DNA from: Acinetobacter haemolyticus CIP 64.3 = MTCC 9819
GTDB taxonomy: Bacteria > Pseudomonadota > Gammaproteobacteria > Pseudomonadales > Moraxellaceae
Direction: 5' to 3'
Assembly (NCBI RefSeq): GCF_000369065.1
Contig: NZ_KB849799.1
Coordinates: 147,763 to 211,762, forward strand
DNA: 64,000 bases
Under the pieces are notes generated by a model. The model saw nothing but the letters and a program-made list of their open reading frames with translations. It was not told the DNA's origin and ran no database searches. Position numbers and translations under genes: made by a program. How positions within the stretch are numbered: position 1 is the first letter of the stretch; each line of letters begins with the position of its first letter. This document shows positions 18,460-26,557 of this stretch, one piece after another.

Positions 18460-19290
18460 ATGAAAAATTTTAATCAAAAAGTTGCCGCGATTACAGGTGC
18501 AGGTTCTGGAATCGGTCAACAACTCGCTATCTTATTGGCACAACAAGGTGCACATTTAGCCCTGAGTGATGTCAACGAGCAAGGCTTAGCTGAAACATTG
18601 GAACTTGTTAGATCCTATCCAGTTAAAGTCACGCTTAGCACCTTAAATGTGGTTGATCGCACTGCTGTAGAGGAATGGGCTACGAATACCGCCCAAGAAC
18701 ATGGAAAAATTAACCTCATTTTTAATAATGCAGGCGTGGCATTGGCAAGCACGGTTGAAGGAATGAGTTATGAGGAAATAGAATGGGTATTTGATATTAA
18801 TTTTTGGGGTGTTGTACATGGTACCAAAGCATTTTTACCCTATTTAAAACAAAGTGGTGAAGGGCATATTATCAATATTTCCAGTCTATTTGGCTTAACA
18901 GCACAACCTACGCAAAGTGCATACAATGCGACTAAATTTGCAGTACGTGGTTTTACAGAATCACTTCGTCAAGAGCTTGACTTACAAGCCAACGGTGTAA
19001 GTGCAACTTGTGTCCATCCAGGGGGGATTCGCACCAACATTGCGAATAGCGCACGCATGAGTGATAGTATTCGTGCTTTAGGATTGAATCCTGCAAAGGC
19101 CAGTAAAGCTTTTAACAAGGTACTTAAAACCCCACCTGAAGAAGCTGCAAAAGTAATTTTAAATGCGGTTAAAAAAGATCAGCGCCGAGTTTTAATTGGC
19201 AATGATGCCAAAATTTTAGATCTAATTCAGCGTGTAGCACCATCACATTATGCGCAAGCATTGAATTTGTTCACCAAAAAGAAAAAGTAA
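18460..19290 (+). CDS. Short-chain dehydrogenase/reductase (SDR)
   Basis: A 276-residue classical SDR. The cofactor motif TGAGSGIG is at residues 11-18, NNAGV near 90, and the catalytic Ser (NISSLFG) and Y-x-x-x-K (YNATK) follow near 140-160. It oxidises an alcohol or reduces a ketone with NAD(P)(H). It is transcribed with the amidohydrolase gene 15 bp upstream. The tail AKILDLIQRVAPSHYAQAL resembles SDRs found near Baeyer-Villiger monooxygenases in Acinetobacter, but no such gene is in the window. Confidence 0.88.
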   Translation: MKNFNQKVAAITGAGSGIGQQLAILLAQQGAHLALSDVNEQGLAETLELVRSYPVKVTLSTLNVVDRTAVEEWATNTAQEHGKINLIFNNAGVALASTVEGMSYEEIEWVFDINFWGVVHGTKAFLPYLKQSGEGHIINISSLFGLTAQPTQSAYNATKFAVRGFTESLRQELDLQANGVSATCVHPGGIRTNIANSARMSDSIRALGLNPAKASKAFNKVLKTPPEEAAKVILNAVKKDQRRVLIGNDAKILDLIQRVAPSHYAQALNLFTKKKK

Positions 19291-19313
19291 GATTTGAGTT
19301 CATCCTCTATTTA

Positions 19314-19358
19314 ATTCACAAAGCTCTAAAGTAAAATGTAATTTAGGGCTTTGTGAAT
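19314..19358. terminator. Terminator-like hairpin between convergent SDR and lysE-type genes
   Basis: A 17-18-bp stem with one G-T pair (attcacaaagctctaaa with tttagggctttgtgaat) sits between two convergent genes. It lacks a clear T-run, so it is probably a weak bidirectional stop. Confidence 0.6.
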
Positions 19359-19365
19359 CAATAGC

Positions 19366-20004
19366 TTATGCTAAATATTGAATGTTAAACTCTCTATAAA
19401 ACATTCCCAAAGCCAATATACCCATCATGACAGAGAGCGTTCTTAATAAAATGGTTTGTACTTTTATATCACTGAGTACTTTCTTTAGATTCCACGAAAA
19501 AAAGACATAAAGTCCGCCAATGATGGCAAGCGTGAAGATGGTAATAGACACTAAAAACCAGCTTTGCTTTTGCAATGACTGCGCGCCGAAGATAGCAGGT
19601 ACAATCGCAAGATAAAATGAAATAGTTTTAGGATTACTCAAAGTAATTAACAGTCCATCTTTATAGGAAAAAAGCGTGTTTTTGAGATTTTCAGGTGCTT
19701 CATTTTCCAAAAGATTACCGTTAAAAAACCAAAACTTATAAGCTAAGTAAAGCAGGTACGAACTTGATAGTAGTATCAAATAAAAAACCAAATGTGGACT
19801 GAAATGATGAAGAGAAGAAAAAAGAAAAATTGAAATCAATAAAAAAGTGATATCTCCCGTGATGAGACCACACAGCATCATCAGTCCATTTTTATATCCC
19901 TGAACTAAAGTCTTAAACATAAGACCAGTCATGCCTGGTCCAGGGAGGATTGCTGCTAATCCTAAAGTTAAAACATAGGTCATTGTTTGTGTGAGATGTT
20001 CCAT
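19366..20004 (-). CDS. LysE/RhtB-family amino-acid exporter
   Basis: A 212-residue inner-membrane protein with about six hydrophobic segments. The family motif LPGPGMTGLMFKTLVQGYKNGL is replaced from the usual start by residues about 20-41, and SNPKTISFYLAIVP is typical of LysE/RhtB. I chose the ATG at 20004 over a TTG 15 bp upstream because the latter has no better ribosome site. It exports amino acids or analogues. The gene is divergent from an Lrp/AsnC regulator at 20135, the classical arrangement in which the regulator senses the amino acid and turns on the exporter. Confidence 0.88.
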   Translation of the reverse strand: MEHLTQTMTYVLTLGLAAILPGPGMTGLMFKTLVQGYKNGLMMLCGLITGDITFLLISIFLFSSLHHFSPHLVFYLILLSSSYLLYLAYKFWFFNGNLLENEAPENLKNTLFSYKDGLLITLSNPKTISFYLAIVPAIFGAQSLQKQSWFLVSITIFTLAIIGGLYVFFSWNLKKVLSDIKVQTILLRTLSVMMGILALGMFYREFNIQYLA

Positions 20005-20134
20005 GTCAATTAAAACCAAATGAAATCGGATCTCTATTTTTTAATAAATACATAGGTAAATTTGATCTATATGTTCTAGTAAATATAAAAATTAGGGTAT
20101 AAATAACCCTATATTTAAATTTAATAGAAATTTT

Positions 20135-20614
20135 ATGCCTAATTTAAAAATTGATAAAACTGATGCAAGAATTTTAGAGTTGTTGCAAAAAGACTCAAGA
20201 ACCACAAATGCTGACTTATCAGAACAGTTAGGTCTTTCAACCTCGCCCTGTTGGCGAAGAGTCAAACATTTAGAAGACACCAAAGTCATCAAAGGATACG
20301 GCGTTTTACTTGATCGCAAAAAACTTGGCTTAGGTGTGATGGTGTTTGTCCGTGTATCGATTGATAGTCATAGCGAAAGAGAGGCAAAGAAATTTGAAGA
20401 AGAAGTCACTGCCTTAGATTATGTCGTTGCATGTTATAGCATTGGAGGCGATGCAGACTTTTTGTTGCAAGTCGTATCACCAGATCTCGATACCTATGCT
20501 GAATTTTCAATGACGACCATTCGAAGATTGCCCGGAATCAAAGAAATGCAAAGTATGTTTGTGCTGAAGGAAATAAAGCCCTTTTTATGTTTTCCAGTAA
20601 AGCCTCAGAAATAA
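20135..20614 (+). CDS. Lrp/AsnC-family transcriptional regulator
   Basis: A 159-residue protein with an N-terminal helix-turn-helix (TTNADLSEQLGLSTSPCWRR, about 24-43) and a C-terminal RAM ligand-binding domain, including GGDADFLLQVV near residue 106. Lrp-type regulators form octamers that respond to amino acids. Divergent transcription from the LysE-type exporter suggests it controls that gene through the 130-bp shared region. Length is normal for the family. Confidence 0.92.
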   Translation: MPNLKIDKTDARILELLQKDSRTTNADLSEQLGLSTSPCWRRVKHLEDTKVIKGYGVLLDRKKLGLGVMVFVRVSIDSHSEREAKKFEEEVTALDYVVACYSIGGDADFLLQVVSPDLDTYAEFSMTTIRRLPGIKEMQSMFVLKEIKPFLCFPVKPQK

Positions 20615-20716
20615 ACACTAGTGCACTGATTTTGACTGATCACAGTGCATAAAAATAAAAATGCCTTGTTTTAAGCCAAAAAAGTATGACGAAATACAAA
20701 AATCGTATTACTAAAC

Positions 20717-20732
20717 TGGCACGCCATTTGCT
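20717..20732 (+). promoter_or_regulatory. Sigma-54 (-24/-12) promoter of the guanidine operon
   Basis: TGGCACGccatTTGCT matches the sigma-54 consensus TGGCACG-N4-TTGCW at every defined base, with GG and GC spaced by 10 bases. The predicted transcription start is near 20743, just before the riboswitch. It implies activation by an enhancer-binding protein, most likely NtrC under nitrogen limitation. Confidence 0.88.
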
Positions 20733-20756
20733 TCATTAATCCCATCATAAAGTGAT

Positions 20757-20855
20757 CTAGGGTTCCGATAGACAACTCCTCAAAGTTGGCTATGACTGAG
20801 ACCGAGAGTTCACGGTTCGCAAGAACTACACGGAGGGATAAAAGCCCGGGAGGTT
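20757..20855 (+). ncRNA. Guanidine-I (ykkC) riboswitch
   Basis: The conserved blocks of the ykkC/guanidine-I class are present in order: ctagggttccg (20757-20767), accgagag (around 20801-20808) and acacgg followed by agggataaaagcccggga (20828-20852). The RNA binds guanidinium and turns on genes for guanidine export or degradation. The ribosome site of cgdA (aagagg) lies about 20 bases downstream after a small aggtt/aacct hairpin, so control of translation or termination is possible. The gene content downstream agrees fully with this assignment. Confidence 0.92.
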
Positions 20856-20884
20856 GGACTTAAACCTTAAAAGAGGTCATGCGA

Positions 20885-21621
20885 ATGAGCGAATATCATA
20901 ACAACCAGATCCTTTGGACTGAAAAACTACCGGGTGGTCATCATTGGTCTGGACGAGTTCAGAAAGGGACAGTTTTACAATTCAAAGCGTTAGCTTCAAA
21001 CGCCAATGTTTCACTGTTTTGTGTGAATGCTGAAGATAAACTTGAACGTTACAACATGCCAGACACCTTAAAAGGGCAACATACTGCATTTTTAACGACG
21101 GGCAATGTTTTGTATTCAGATTTAGGGCGTGTCATGGCATCGATCGTTAAAGATGACCATGGTTGGAATGATACGTTCTGTGGGGCGAGTCGTCCTGAGC
21201 AAATCAGTAAACAGTTTGGTCAACGTCGTTTTCAAGATGCACGAAATGAAATGTACAAAACGGTGTAGATGGCTTATTAGTAGAGATGGCGAAATTTTCA
21301 CTGTCACAAACTGATTTAAGTGCAACCGTAAACCTTTTCTCAAAAGTGAGTCCCAATGATCAAGGTGCTCTAAGCTATACCCAATCAGACAATACCAGCC
21401 AAATCATTGAATTACGTTTTGAAATGGATTGTTTGGTTTTCCTTTCTGCTGCCCCACATGGTTTAGATAACAGTTCGCTCTATCAACCAAGCGATATTCA
21501 ATTGTCTTTGTATAAAGCCAACTCTTTAGCCGACCACGATATTTGTCGTGATGCCTGTCCACAAAATCAACGTGCTTTTCAAAACAACGCACGTTACTAC
21601 ACATTGAGTTCAGCATATTAA
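20885..21621 (+). pseudogene. cgdA: Carboxyguanidine deiminase subunit CgdA (DUF1989), frameshifted
   Basis: This gene, formerly called urea carboxylase-associated protein 1, encodes one half of carboxyguanidine deiminase, which converts carboxyguanidine to allophanate and ammonia. The first part (20885-21268) ends at TAG after EMYK; the rest (from about 21261 to 21621) continues in another frame with MAKFSLSQ and NLFSKV. A run of four A at 21257-21260 is one base short. Five A would restore the reading YKNGVDGLLVEMAKF and an uninterrupted protein of about 245 residues. The change may be real inactivation or a homopolymer sequencing error. Start 20885 suits the ribosome site better than 20879. 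Confidence 0.88.
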
Positions 21622-21638
21622 GCTATAGGAGAAGCATC

Positions 21639-22292
21639 ATGACGAGTTTACATACTTTTGAAAAAGCAACATTAAGTGAAGTTTGTCCTGCGGGTGAAGC
21701 GTGGATGTGCGAAGTCAAAAAAGGGCAATACTTTCGGATTATTGATTTAGAGGGCAATCAAGCTGTTGATACTTTGTTTATCTCAGCAGAAAATCCTGAA
21801 GAGCGTTATAGCGCTACAGATACGCTTGCCATGAATCAATATATCTATTTAGAAAAAGGCACATCTTTATACAGTAACTTTGGACGGTTAATTGCAGTCA
21901 TTCATGATGATAACTGTGGTCGTCATGACACGTTGGGTGGTGCATGTTCTTGCGAAAGTAATACTGTGCGCTATGCAAATGAAACTTATCCTATGCATAG
22001 TTGCCGTAACAACTTCATGTATGCCTTAGCCAAACATCCCATCGCGAAAAAGCACAATTTGAATGTGCGTCACATTGGTCCAAATATCAATTTCTTTATG
22101 AATGTTCCTGTTACATCTGATGGACATTTGAAATTTGATGATGGTATTTCTGCACCTGGTAATTTTGTCGAGATCAAAGCAGAAATGGATTTAATCGTGC
22201 TGATCTCTAATTGCCCGCAACTGAATAATCCATGTAATGCCTATAACCCGACACCGATCCAATTAGTGATTCGTGATGGAGAGGAGGCTTAG
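21639..22292 (+). CDS. cgdB: Carboxyguanidine deiminase subunit CgdB (DUF1989)
   Basis: A 217-residue DUF1989 protein, formerly urea carboxylase-associated protein 2. The family's metal-binding residues are visible in DDNCGRHDTLGGACSCES and the MHSCRNNF segment. It works with CgdA to deiminate carboxyguanidine to allophanate. The start follows taggag; the stop is 3 bp before the carboxylase gene, and the three genes form one operon behind the riboswitch. It is intact, unlike cgdA. Confidence 0.9.
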   Translation: MTSLHTFEKATLSEVCPAGEAWMCEVKKGQYFRIIDLEGNQAVDTLFISAENPEERYSATDTLAMNQYIYLEKGTSLYSNFGRLIAVIHDDNCGRHDTLGGACSCESNTVRYANETYPMHSCRNNFMYALAKHPIAKKHNLNVRHIGPNINFFMNVPVTSDGHLKFDDGISAPGNFVEIKAEMDLIVLISNCPQLNNPCNAYNPTPIQLVIRDGEEA

Positions 22293-22295
22293 TCT

Positions 22296-25200
22296 ATGTT
22301 TAATAAAGTTTTAATCGCCAATCGTGGAGCGATTGCTTGTCGTGTTATTCGAACACTAAAAAAACTAGGTATTCAATCCGTTGCTGTGTACTCTGAGGCA
22401 GACCGAGATTCATTGCATGTGACCTTAGCAGATGAAGCGATTTATATCGGTGATGCACCCGCGAGTCAAAGTTATCTCAATGTTGACAAAATTTTAGAAG
22501 TCGCCAAACAAACAGGTGCGAATGCCATCCATCCAGGTTACGGTTTTCTATCTGAAAATGCTGAATTTTGTGATCTGTGTGAATCACAAGGAATTGCATT
22601 TATCGGCCCAAACTCAGCTCAAATGCGTGCATTTGGCTTGAAACATACCGCTAGAGAGCTTGCAATCGAAGCAAATGTGCCACTATTGCCAGGTAGCCAA
22701 CTTTTGGCTGACGAAGCAGAGGCATTGGTTGAAGCAAAGCGCATTGGTTATCCTGTGATGCTAAAAAGTACCGCAGGCGGTGGTGGTATCGGCATGCGCT
22801 TGGTATGGAATGCTGAAGAACTTAAAGATGCTTTCGCAACAGTTTCTTATCTTGCGCAGGCAAACTTTAAAGATGCAGGACTGTATTTAGAGAAATTTGT
22901 ACAGAATGCTCGCCACATCGAGGTGCAAATATTTGGTGATGGTCAAGGACAAGTTTTAGCGTTAGGTGAACGAGATTGTTCTGTTCAACGTCGCAATCAA
23001 AAAGTTATTGAGGAAACGCCAGCACCACATCTAAATGATCAACAACGTTCATATATTCAGAAAGTTGCAATTCAACTCATGCAATCCGTGAATTATCGCT
23101 CAGCGGGTACTGTTGAATTTGTGATGGATACGGACACGCAAGACTTTTACTTTTTGGAAGTAAATACCCGCCTTCAAGTTGAACATGGTGTCACAGAACA
23201 AGTATACGGCGTGGATTTGGTTGAATGGATGGTCACACTTGCGAGTGGCGACTGGACAGCACCTACGCAATCTTTGAAATCAGTAGGACATTCGATCCAA
23301 GTTCGTTTGTATGCTGAAGACCCGATCAAAAACTTCCAACCGAGTGCAGGTTTACTGACCTTTGTTGAATTTGATGATCAAGCACGTAATGAAACATGGG
23401 TAGAAACTGGCTCGACTGTTTCCTCATTTTACGATCCGATGATTGCTAAAATTATCGTCACGGCAAATGATCGAGATGCGGCTATTCAAGCAATGAATCA
23501 TAGCTTAGCCAAAACTCAGGTGGCAGGTATCGAAACCAATCTTGAGTATTTACAGAATATTATTGATTGTGAAGTGTTTAAAGCGGGTACTCAAACCACT
23601 CGTTTCCTCAATACTTTTGAGTGGAAAACTCAAAAAATCGAGGTATTTCAAGCTGGTATTCAAACCTCCATACAAGATGTTACTGGGCGTTTAGGTTACT
23701 GGGATGTGGGTGTACCACCGTCTGGAGCGATTGACCCTTTATCTTTAAATGTGGCAAACCAACTACTTGGCAATGCATCTAATAGTGCAGGTTTAGAATG
23801 TACATTGCATGGACCTACTTTAAAGTTTCACTGTGATAGCCAAATCGTGCTTGCAGGTGGTGACATGCCGTCAACCTTAGATGGTGTGCACATTTCAATG
23901 TGGCAAACGGTGAATGTCAAGAAAGGGCAAATCCTTAAATGCGGTAAAATCATCACAGGATGTAGAACGTATATTGGCATCAAAGGTGGTTTGAATGTTC
24001 CTGAATATTTGGGTTCACAAGCGACATTTACCTTAGGTCAATTTGGTGGTCATGCAGGACGTAATTTGTTAATTGGTGATATGTTGCCAATCACTTCGTT
24101 TAGTTCAGACCAACAAACAAGTTTAAATGCAGAACAAGTCCCGACATTCTCAAACAGTTGGGAAATTGCGGTGATGTATGGTCCGCATGGCGCGCCTGAT
24201 TTTTTCACCAAACAAGATATTGATGCCTTCTTTGAACATTCCTTCGAAGTACATTTCAATTCAAGTCGTACAGGGATTCGATTGATCGGTCCAAAGCCAG
24301 AATGGGCGCGTGAAGATGGCGGTGAAGCAGGTTTACATCCTTCTAATATTCATGACAATGCCTATGCTATTGGAGCAATCGACTTTACTGGAGACATGCC
24401 GATCATTTTAGGTCCCGATGGTCCAAGTCTTGGTGGTTTTGTTTGCCCAGCGGTCGTTGTGCATTCTGAACTTTGGAAATTAGGTCAACTAAAAGCAGGA
24501 GACAAAGTTAAATTTGTTCCTATTCGATATGAACAAGCAACCGAATTAAATCAAACATATCATCATATGCTCAGTACAGAGCATCTTAATGATGTGCAAT
24601 TTGGTCAAAGCTTTTATGCTGAGTTTGATAGCTTAAATGATGCCGTATTAGATCGTTTAGATGGTCAAGATCATACGCCAAATGTTGTTTATCGCCCCGC
24701 TGGTAATAACTACATGTTGGTTGAGTATGGCGAATTGGTTTTGGACCTGAATTTGCGATTCCGCATACACGCATTAATGCAGTGGGTTAAAGATCAAAAC
24801 ATCATAGGTATCATTGATCTAACACCGGGAATACGTTCACTTCAAATTCATTATGACTCACTCAAACTGGATCAACAGAATTTATTGAACCTCCTTAAAC
24901 AAGCCGAAACCGAATTACCTGATGTGACTGAAATGCAAGTTCCTTCACGTACCGTGTATTTACCTTTGGCTTGGGAAGATTCACAAACGCAGTTGGCAAC
25001 TGATCGTTATATGCAAACGGTGCGTCCTGATGCACCGTGGTGTCCAGACAATATCGAATTTATTCGTCGCATTAATGGTCTAAAAGATAAGCAAGCCGTA
25101 AAAGACGTGGTGTATAACGCAAATTATTTGGTGATGGGCTTAGGTGATGTATATCTCGGTGCACCAGTTGCGACACCGCTTGATCCACGGCAACGACTCG

Positions 25201-25901
25201 TAACGACTAAATATAATCCTGCACGAACTTGGACACCTGAAAATGCTGTTGGAATCGGCGGTGCTTATATGTGTGTCTATGGAATGGAAGGACCGGGTGG
25301 CTATCAGTTTGTGGGTAGAACAACGCAAATGTGGTCTCGCTATCGTAGAAATGCAGACTTTGAGCAAGGTAAACCGTGGTTATTGCGCTTCTTTGATCAG
25401 ATTAAATTCTATGAAGTTTCTGAAACAGAACTCATGCAAATGCGTGAGGATTTTAAAGCAGGACGACTCAAACTCAGAATTGAGGAAGGTGTTTTAAACC
25501 TCAAAGAATATAATCAATTCTTATCAGACAATGCTGAAACTATTTCAAGTTTTAAAGCAACTCAACAAGCTAACTTTGATGCTGAACGTCGCCGTTGGCA
25601 TGAGGCTGGGCTAGCAGAATATGTCTCAGAGAGTTTGGATGCTGTTGATGAAGGTGAAACTGTCATCATTCCTGATGGTGGTTGTGCCGTTGAATCACAT
25701 ATGCCGGGTTCGATTTGGAAAATTGAATGTCAATCTGGTGATATCGTTGAGGAAGGAGCAACGCTAGCGGTCATCGAGGCTATGAAAATCGAAATTCCGA
25801 TTATTGCGCCCGAACGCATGAAAGTTGAAAGCATTACGATCGAAAAAGGACAAACTGTTAAAACAGGGCAAGTGTTATTTACGCTAGCGCCAGTGATTTG
25901 A
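22296..25901 (+). CDS. Guanidine carboxylase (often annotated urea carboxylase)
   Basis: A 1201-residue biotin enzyme. Domain order: biotin carboxylase with ATP-grasp (about 1-450; start FNKVLIANRGAIACRVIRT, glycine loop STAGGGGIGMR), carboxyltransferase with the KipA/KipI-like AHS2 and AHS1 parts (about 450-1080), and biotin carrier at the end with the biotinylated lysine in IEAMKIEI near residue 1167. It carboxylates guanidine to carboxyguanidine with ATP and bicarbonate. The guanidine riboswitch and the CgdAB genes in the operon support guanidine rather than urea as substrate. No allophanate hydrolase gene follows in this window. Confidence 0.92.
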   Translation: MFNKVLIANRGAIACRVIRTLKKLGIQSVAVYSEADRDSLHVTLADEAIYIGDAPASQSYLNVDKILEVAKQTGANAIHPGYGFLSENAEFCDLCESQGIAFIGPNSAQMRAFGLKHTARELAIEANVPLLPGSQLLADEAEALVEAKRIGYPVMLKSTAGGGGIGMRLVWNAEELKDAFATVSYLAQANFKDAGLYLEKFVQNARHIEVQIFGDGQGQVLALGERDCSVQRRNQKVIEETPAPHLNDQQRSYIQKVAIQLMQSVNYRSAGTVEFVMDTDTQDFYFLEVNTRLQVEHGVTEQVYGVDLVEWMVTLASGDWTAPTQSLKSVGHSIQVRLYAEDPIKNFQPSAGLLTFVEFDDQARNETWVETGSTVSSFYDPMIAKIIVTANDRDAAIQAMNHSLAKTQVAGIETNLEYLQNIIDCEVFKAGTQTTRFLNTFEWKTQKIEVFQAGIQTSIQDVTGRLGYWDVGVPPSGAIDPLSLNVANQLLGNASNSAGLECTLHGPTLKFHCDSQIVLAGGDMPSTLDGVHISMWQTVNVKKGQILKCGKIITGCRTYIGIKGGLNVPEYLGSQATFTLGQFGGHAGRNLLIGDMLPITSFSSDQQTSLNAEQVPTFSNSWEIAVMYGPHGAPDFFTKQDIDAFFEHSFEVHFNSSRTGIRLIGPKPEWAREDGGEAGLHPSNIHDNAYAIGAIDFTGDMPIILGPDGPSLGGFVCPAVVVHSELWKLGQLKAGDKVKFVPIRYEQATELNQTYHHMLSTEHLNDVQFGQSFYAEFDSLNDAVLDRLDGQDHTPNVVYRPAGNNYMLVEYGELVLDLNLRFRIHALMQWVKDQNIIGIIDLTPGIRSLQIHYDSLKLDQQNLLNLLKQAETELPDVTEMQVPSRTVYLPLAWEDSQTQLATDRYMQTVRPDAPWCPDNIEFIRRINGLKDKQAVKDVVYNANYLVMGLGDVYLGAPVATPLDPRQRLVTTKYNPARTWTPENAVGIGGAYMCVYGMEGPGGYQFVGRTTQMWSRYRRNADFEQGKPWLLRFFDQIKFYEVSETELMQMREDFKAGRLKLRIEEGVLNLKEYNQFLSDNAETISSFKATQQANFDAERRRWHEAGLAEYVSESLDAVDEGETVIIPDGGCAVESHMPGSIWKIECQSGDIVEEGATLAVIEAMKIEIPIIAPERMKVESITIEKGQTVKTGQVLFTLAPVI

Positions 25902-25913
25902 TGAAAGTAGTGA

Positions 25914-25953
25914 TTTTAAGAGATCTATTATTAATAGGTCTCTTAAAAATTTT
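25914..25953 (+). terminator. Terminator of the guanidine operon
   Basis: A 13-bp stem with one G-T pair (25914-25926 with 25936-25948) is followed by attttt. It lies 12 bp after the carboxylase stop, so no further gene belongs to this transcript. Confidence 0.9.
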
Positions 25954-25985
25954 TATATGCACAGCTACACATTGATGCATTTAGC

Positions 25986-26000
25986 GTACCTAAATGGTGC
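25986..26000 (+). promoter_or_regulatory. Possible NtrC-binding site (upstream activating sequence)
   Basis: GTACC-taaat-GGTGC is an interrupted palindrome with one mismatch to the NtrC core GCACC-N5-GGTGC. It is centred about 150 bp upstream of the predicted start of the sigma-54 promoter at 26117, a normal enhancer distance. Confidence 0.5.
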
Positions 26001-26116
26001 GATTTGGTACATTTTTTAGGCATTTTAAAATGGGAAAATTATCCTCATTCGTGCTTCCTTTAGCTAAGTGTCTTATTTATCTTTTATTCTGACCGAATCC
26101 ATACTATCTGATATTT

Positions 26117-26132
26117 TGGCATGCTTTATGCT
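26117..26132 (+). promoter_or_regulatory. Sigma-54 promoter of a short transcript
   Basis: TGGCATGctttATGCT keeps GG and GC 10 bases apart and differs from the sigma-54 consensus at two less critical positions. The predicted start near 26143 precedes a terminator at 26281-26310, so the transcript would be about 165 bases. Confidence 0.7.
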
Positions 26133-26142
26133 TTTATTTATA

Positions 26143-26310
26143 TACAACATAAATAGAGGAGAACAATAAACTTGATCACTAAATCACACACATCGGTTCA
26201 TTCCAACATGTATAAAAAGAATAACCAGTACATGAGCAGTAACAATGGAATAAACTGATGAAATACTCTGCTTTCAAGCAAGCCCCATCTCAACGTAGTG
26301 GGGCTTTTTT
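26143..26310 (+). ncRNA. Candidate sigma-54-dependent small RNA
   Basis: The stretch from the predicted start to a strong terminator holds no normal gene. A 28-codon ORF from a TTG at 26172 has a ribosome site (gaggag, 11 bp) but no recognisable product, so the RNA could also encode a tiny peptide or act as a leader for the genes after 26428. The combination of a sigma-54 promoter, a possible NtrC site and a discrete terminator resembles nitrogen-regulated small RNAs such as Pseudomonas NrsZ in logic, not in sequence. Confidence 0.5.
26281..26310 (+). terminator. Terminator of the candidate small RNA
   Basis: The stem agcccca / tggggct (26281-26287 with 26299-26305) is followed by tttttt, a textbook Rho-independent terminator. 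Confidence 0.88.
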
Positions 26311-26355
26311 ATTATTTAATTTAAGTTTATTCAACAAATCTCAATCACTATAAAT

Positions 26356-26371
26356 TGGCACATATTCTGCA
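26356..26371 (+). promoter_or_regulatory. Sigma-54 promoter of the regulator/ABC-lipoprotein operon
   Basis: TGGCACAtattCTGCA matches the sigma-54 consensus except at two positions, with the GG and GC doublets 10 bases apart. The predicted start near 26382 lies about 45 bases before the ATG at 26428. Confidence 0.82.
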
Positions 26372-26427
26372 TTCTAAATAAGTAATACAAAAACTAATTT
26401 TAGTAATACCCTTGTAGGAGCTGCGAG

Positions 26428-26553
26428 ATGAGTGAAGCCAAAACCAACACTGTAGAAAAACACCCTATTAAAAAATTTTTAGTCGATTTATTCAGTGCAA
26501 GAGCAGGTCTGTATTTCAAACAAAATCACCAAGTCAGCAAGGTAAAGGGATAA
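26428..26553 (+). CDS. Small protein of unknown function (41 residues)
   Basis: The ORF has an excellent ribosome site (aggag, 7 bp) and lies directly behind a sigma-54 promoter, with the next gene starting 4 bp after its stop. The product begins MSEAKTNTVEKHPIKKFLVD and is basic toward the C-terminus (FKQNHQVSKVKG); it has no membrane helix or signal peptide. I know no family for it. Its place as first gene of the operon argues that it is translated. It could be a partner of the NikR-like protein or a leader peptide. Confidence 0.6.
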   Translation: MSEAKTNTVEKHPIKKFLVDLFSARAGLYFKQNHQVSKVKG

Positions 26554-26557
26554 GACT

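Noticed and set aside
20621..20647. Palindrome tgcactg...cagtgca before the guanidine promoter as an NtrC site
   Set aside because: The spacing between half-sites is too wide for NtrC. It may only be a hairpin ending the Lrp gene.
26172..26258. 28-codon TTG-started frame as a confirmed gene
   Set aside because: The start is rare, the spacing to the ribosome site is long and the product is not recognisable; it is kept only as a possibility within the small transcript.
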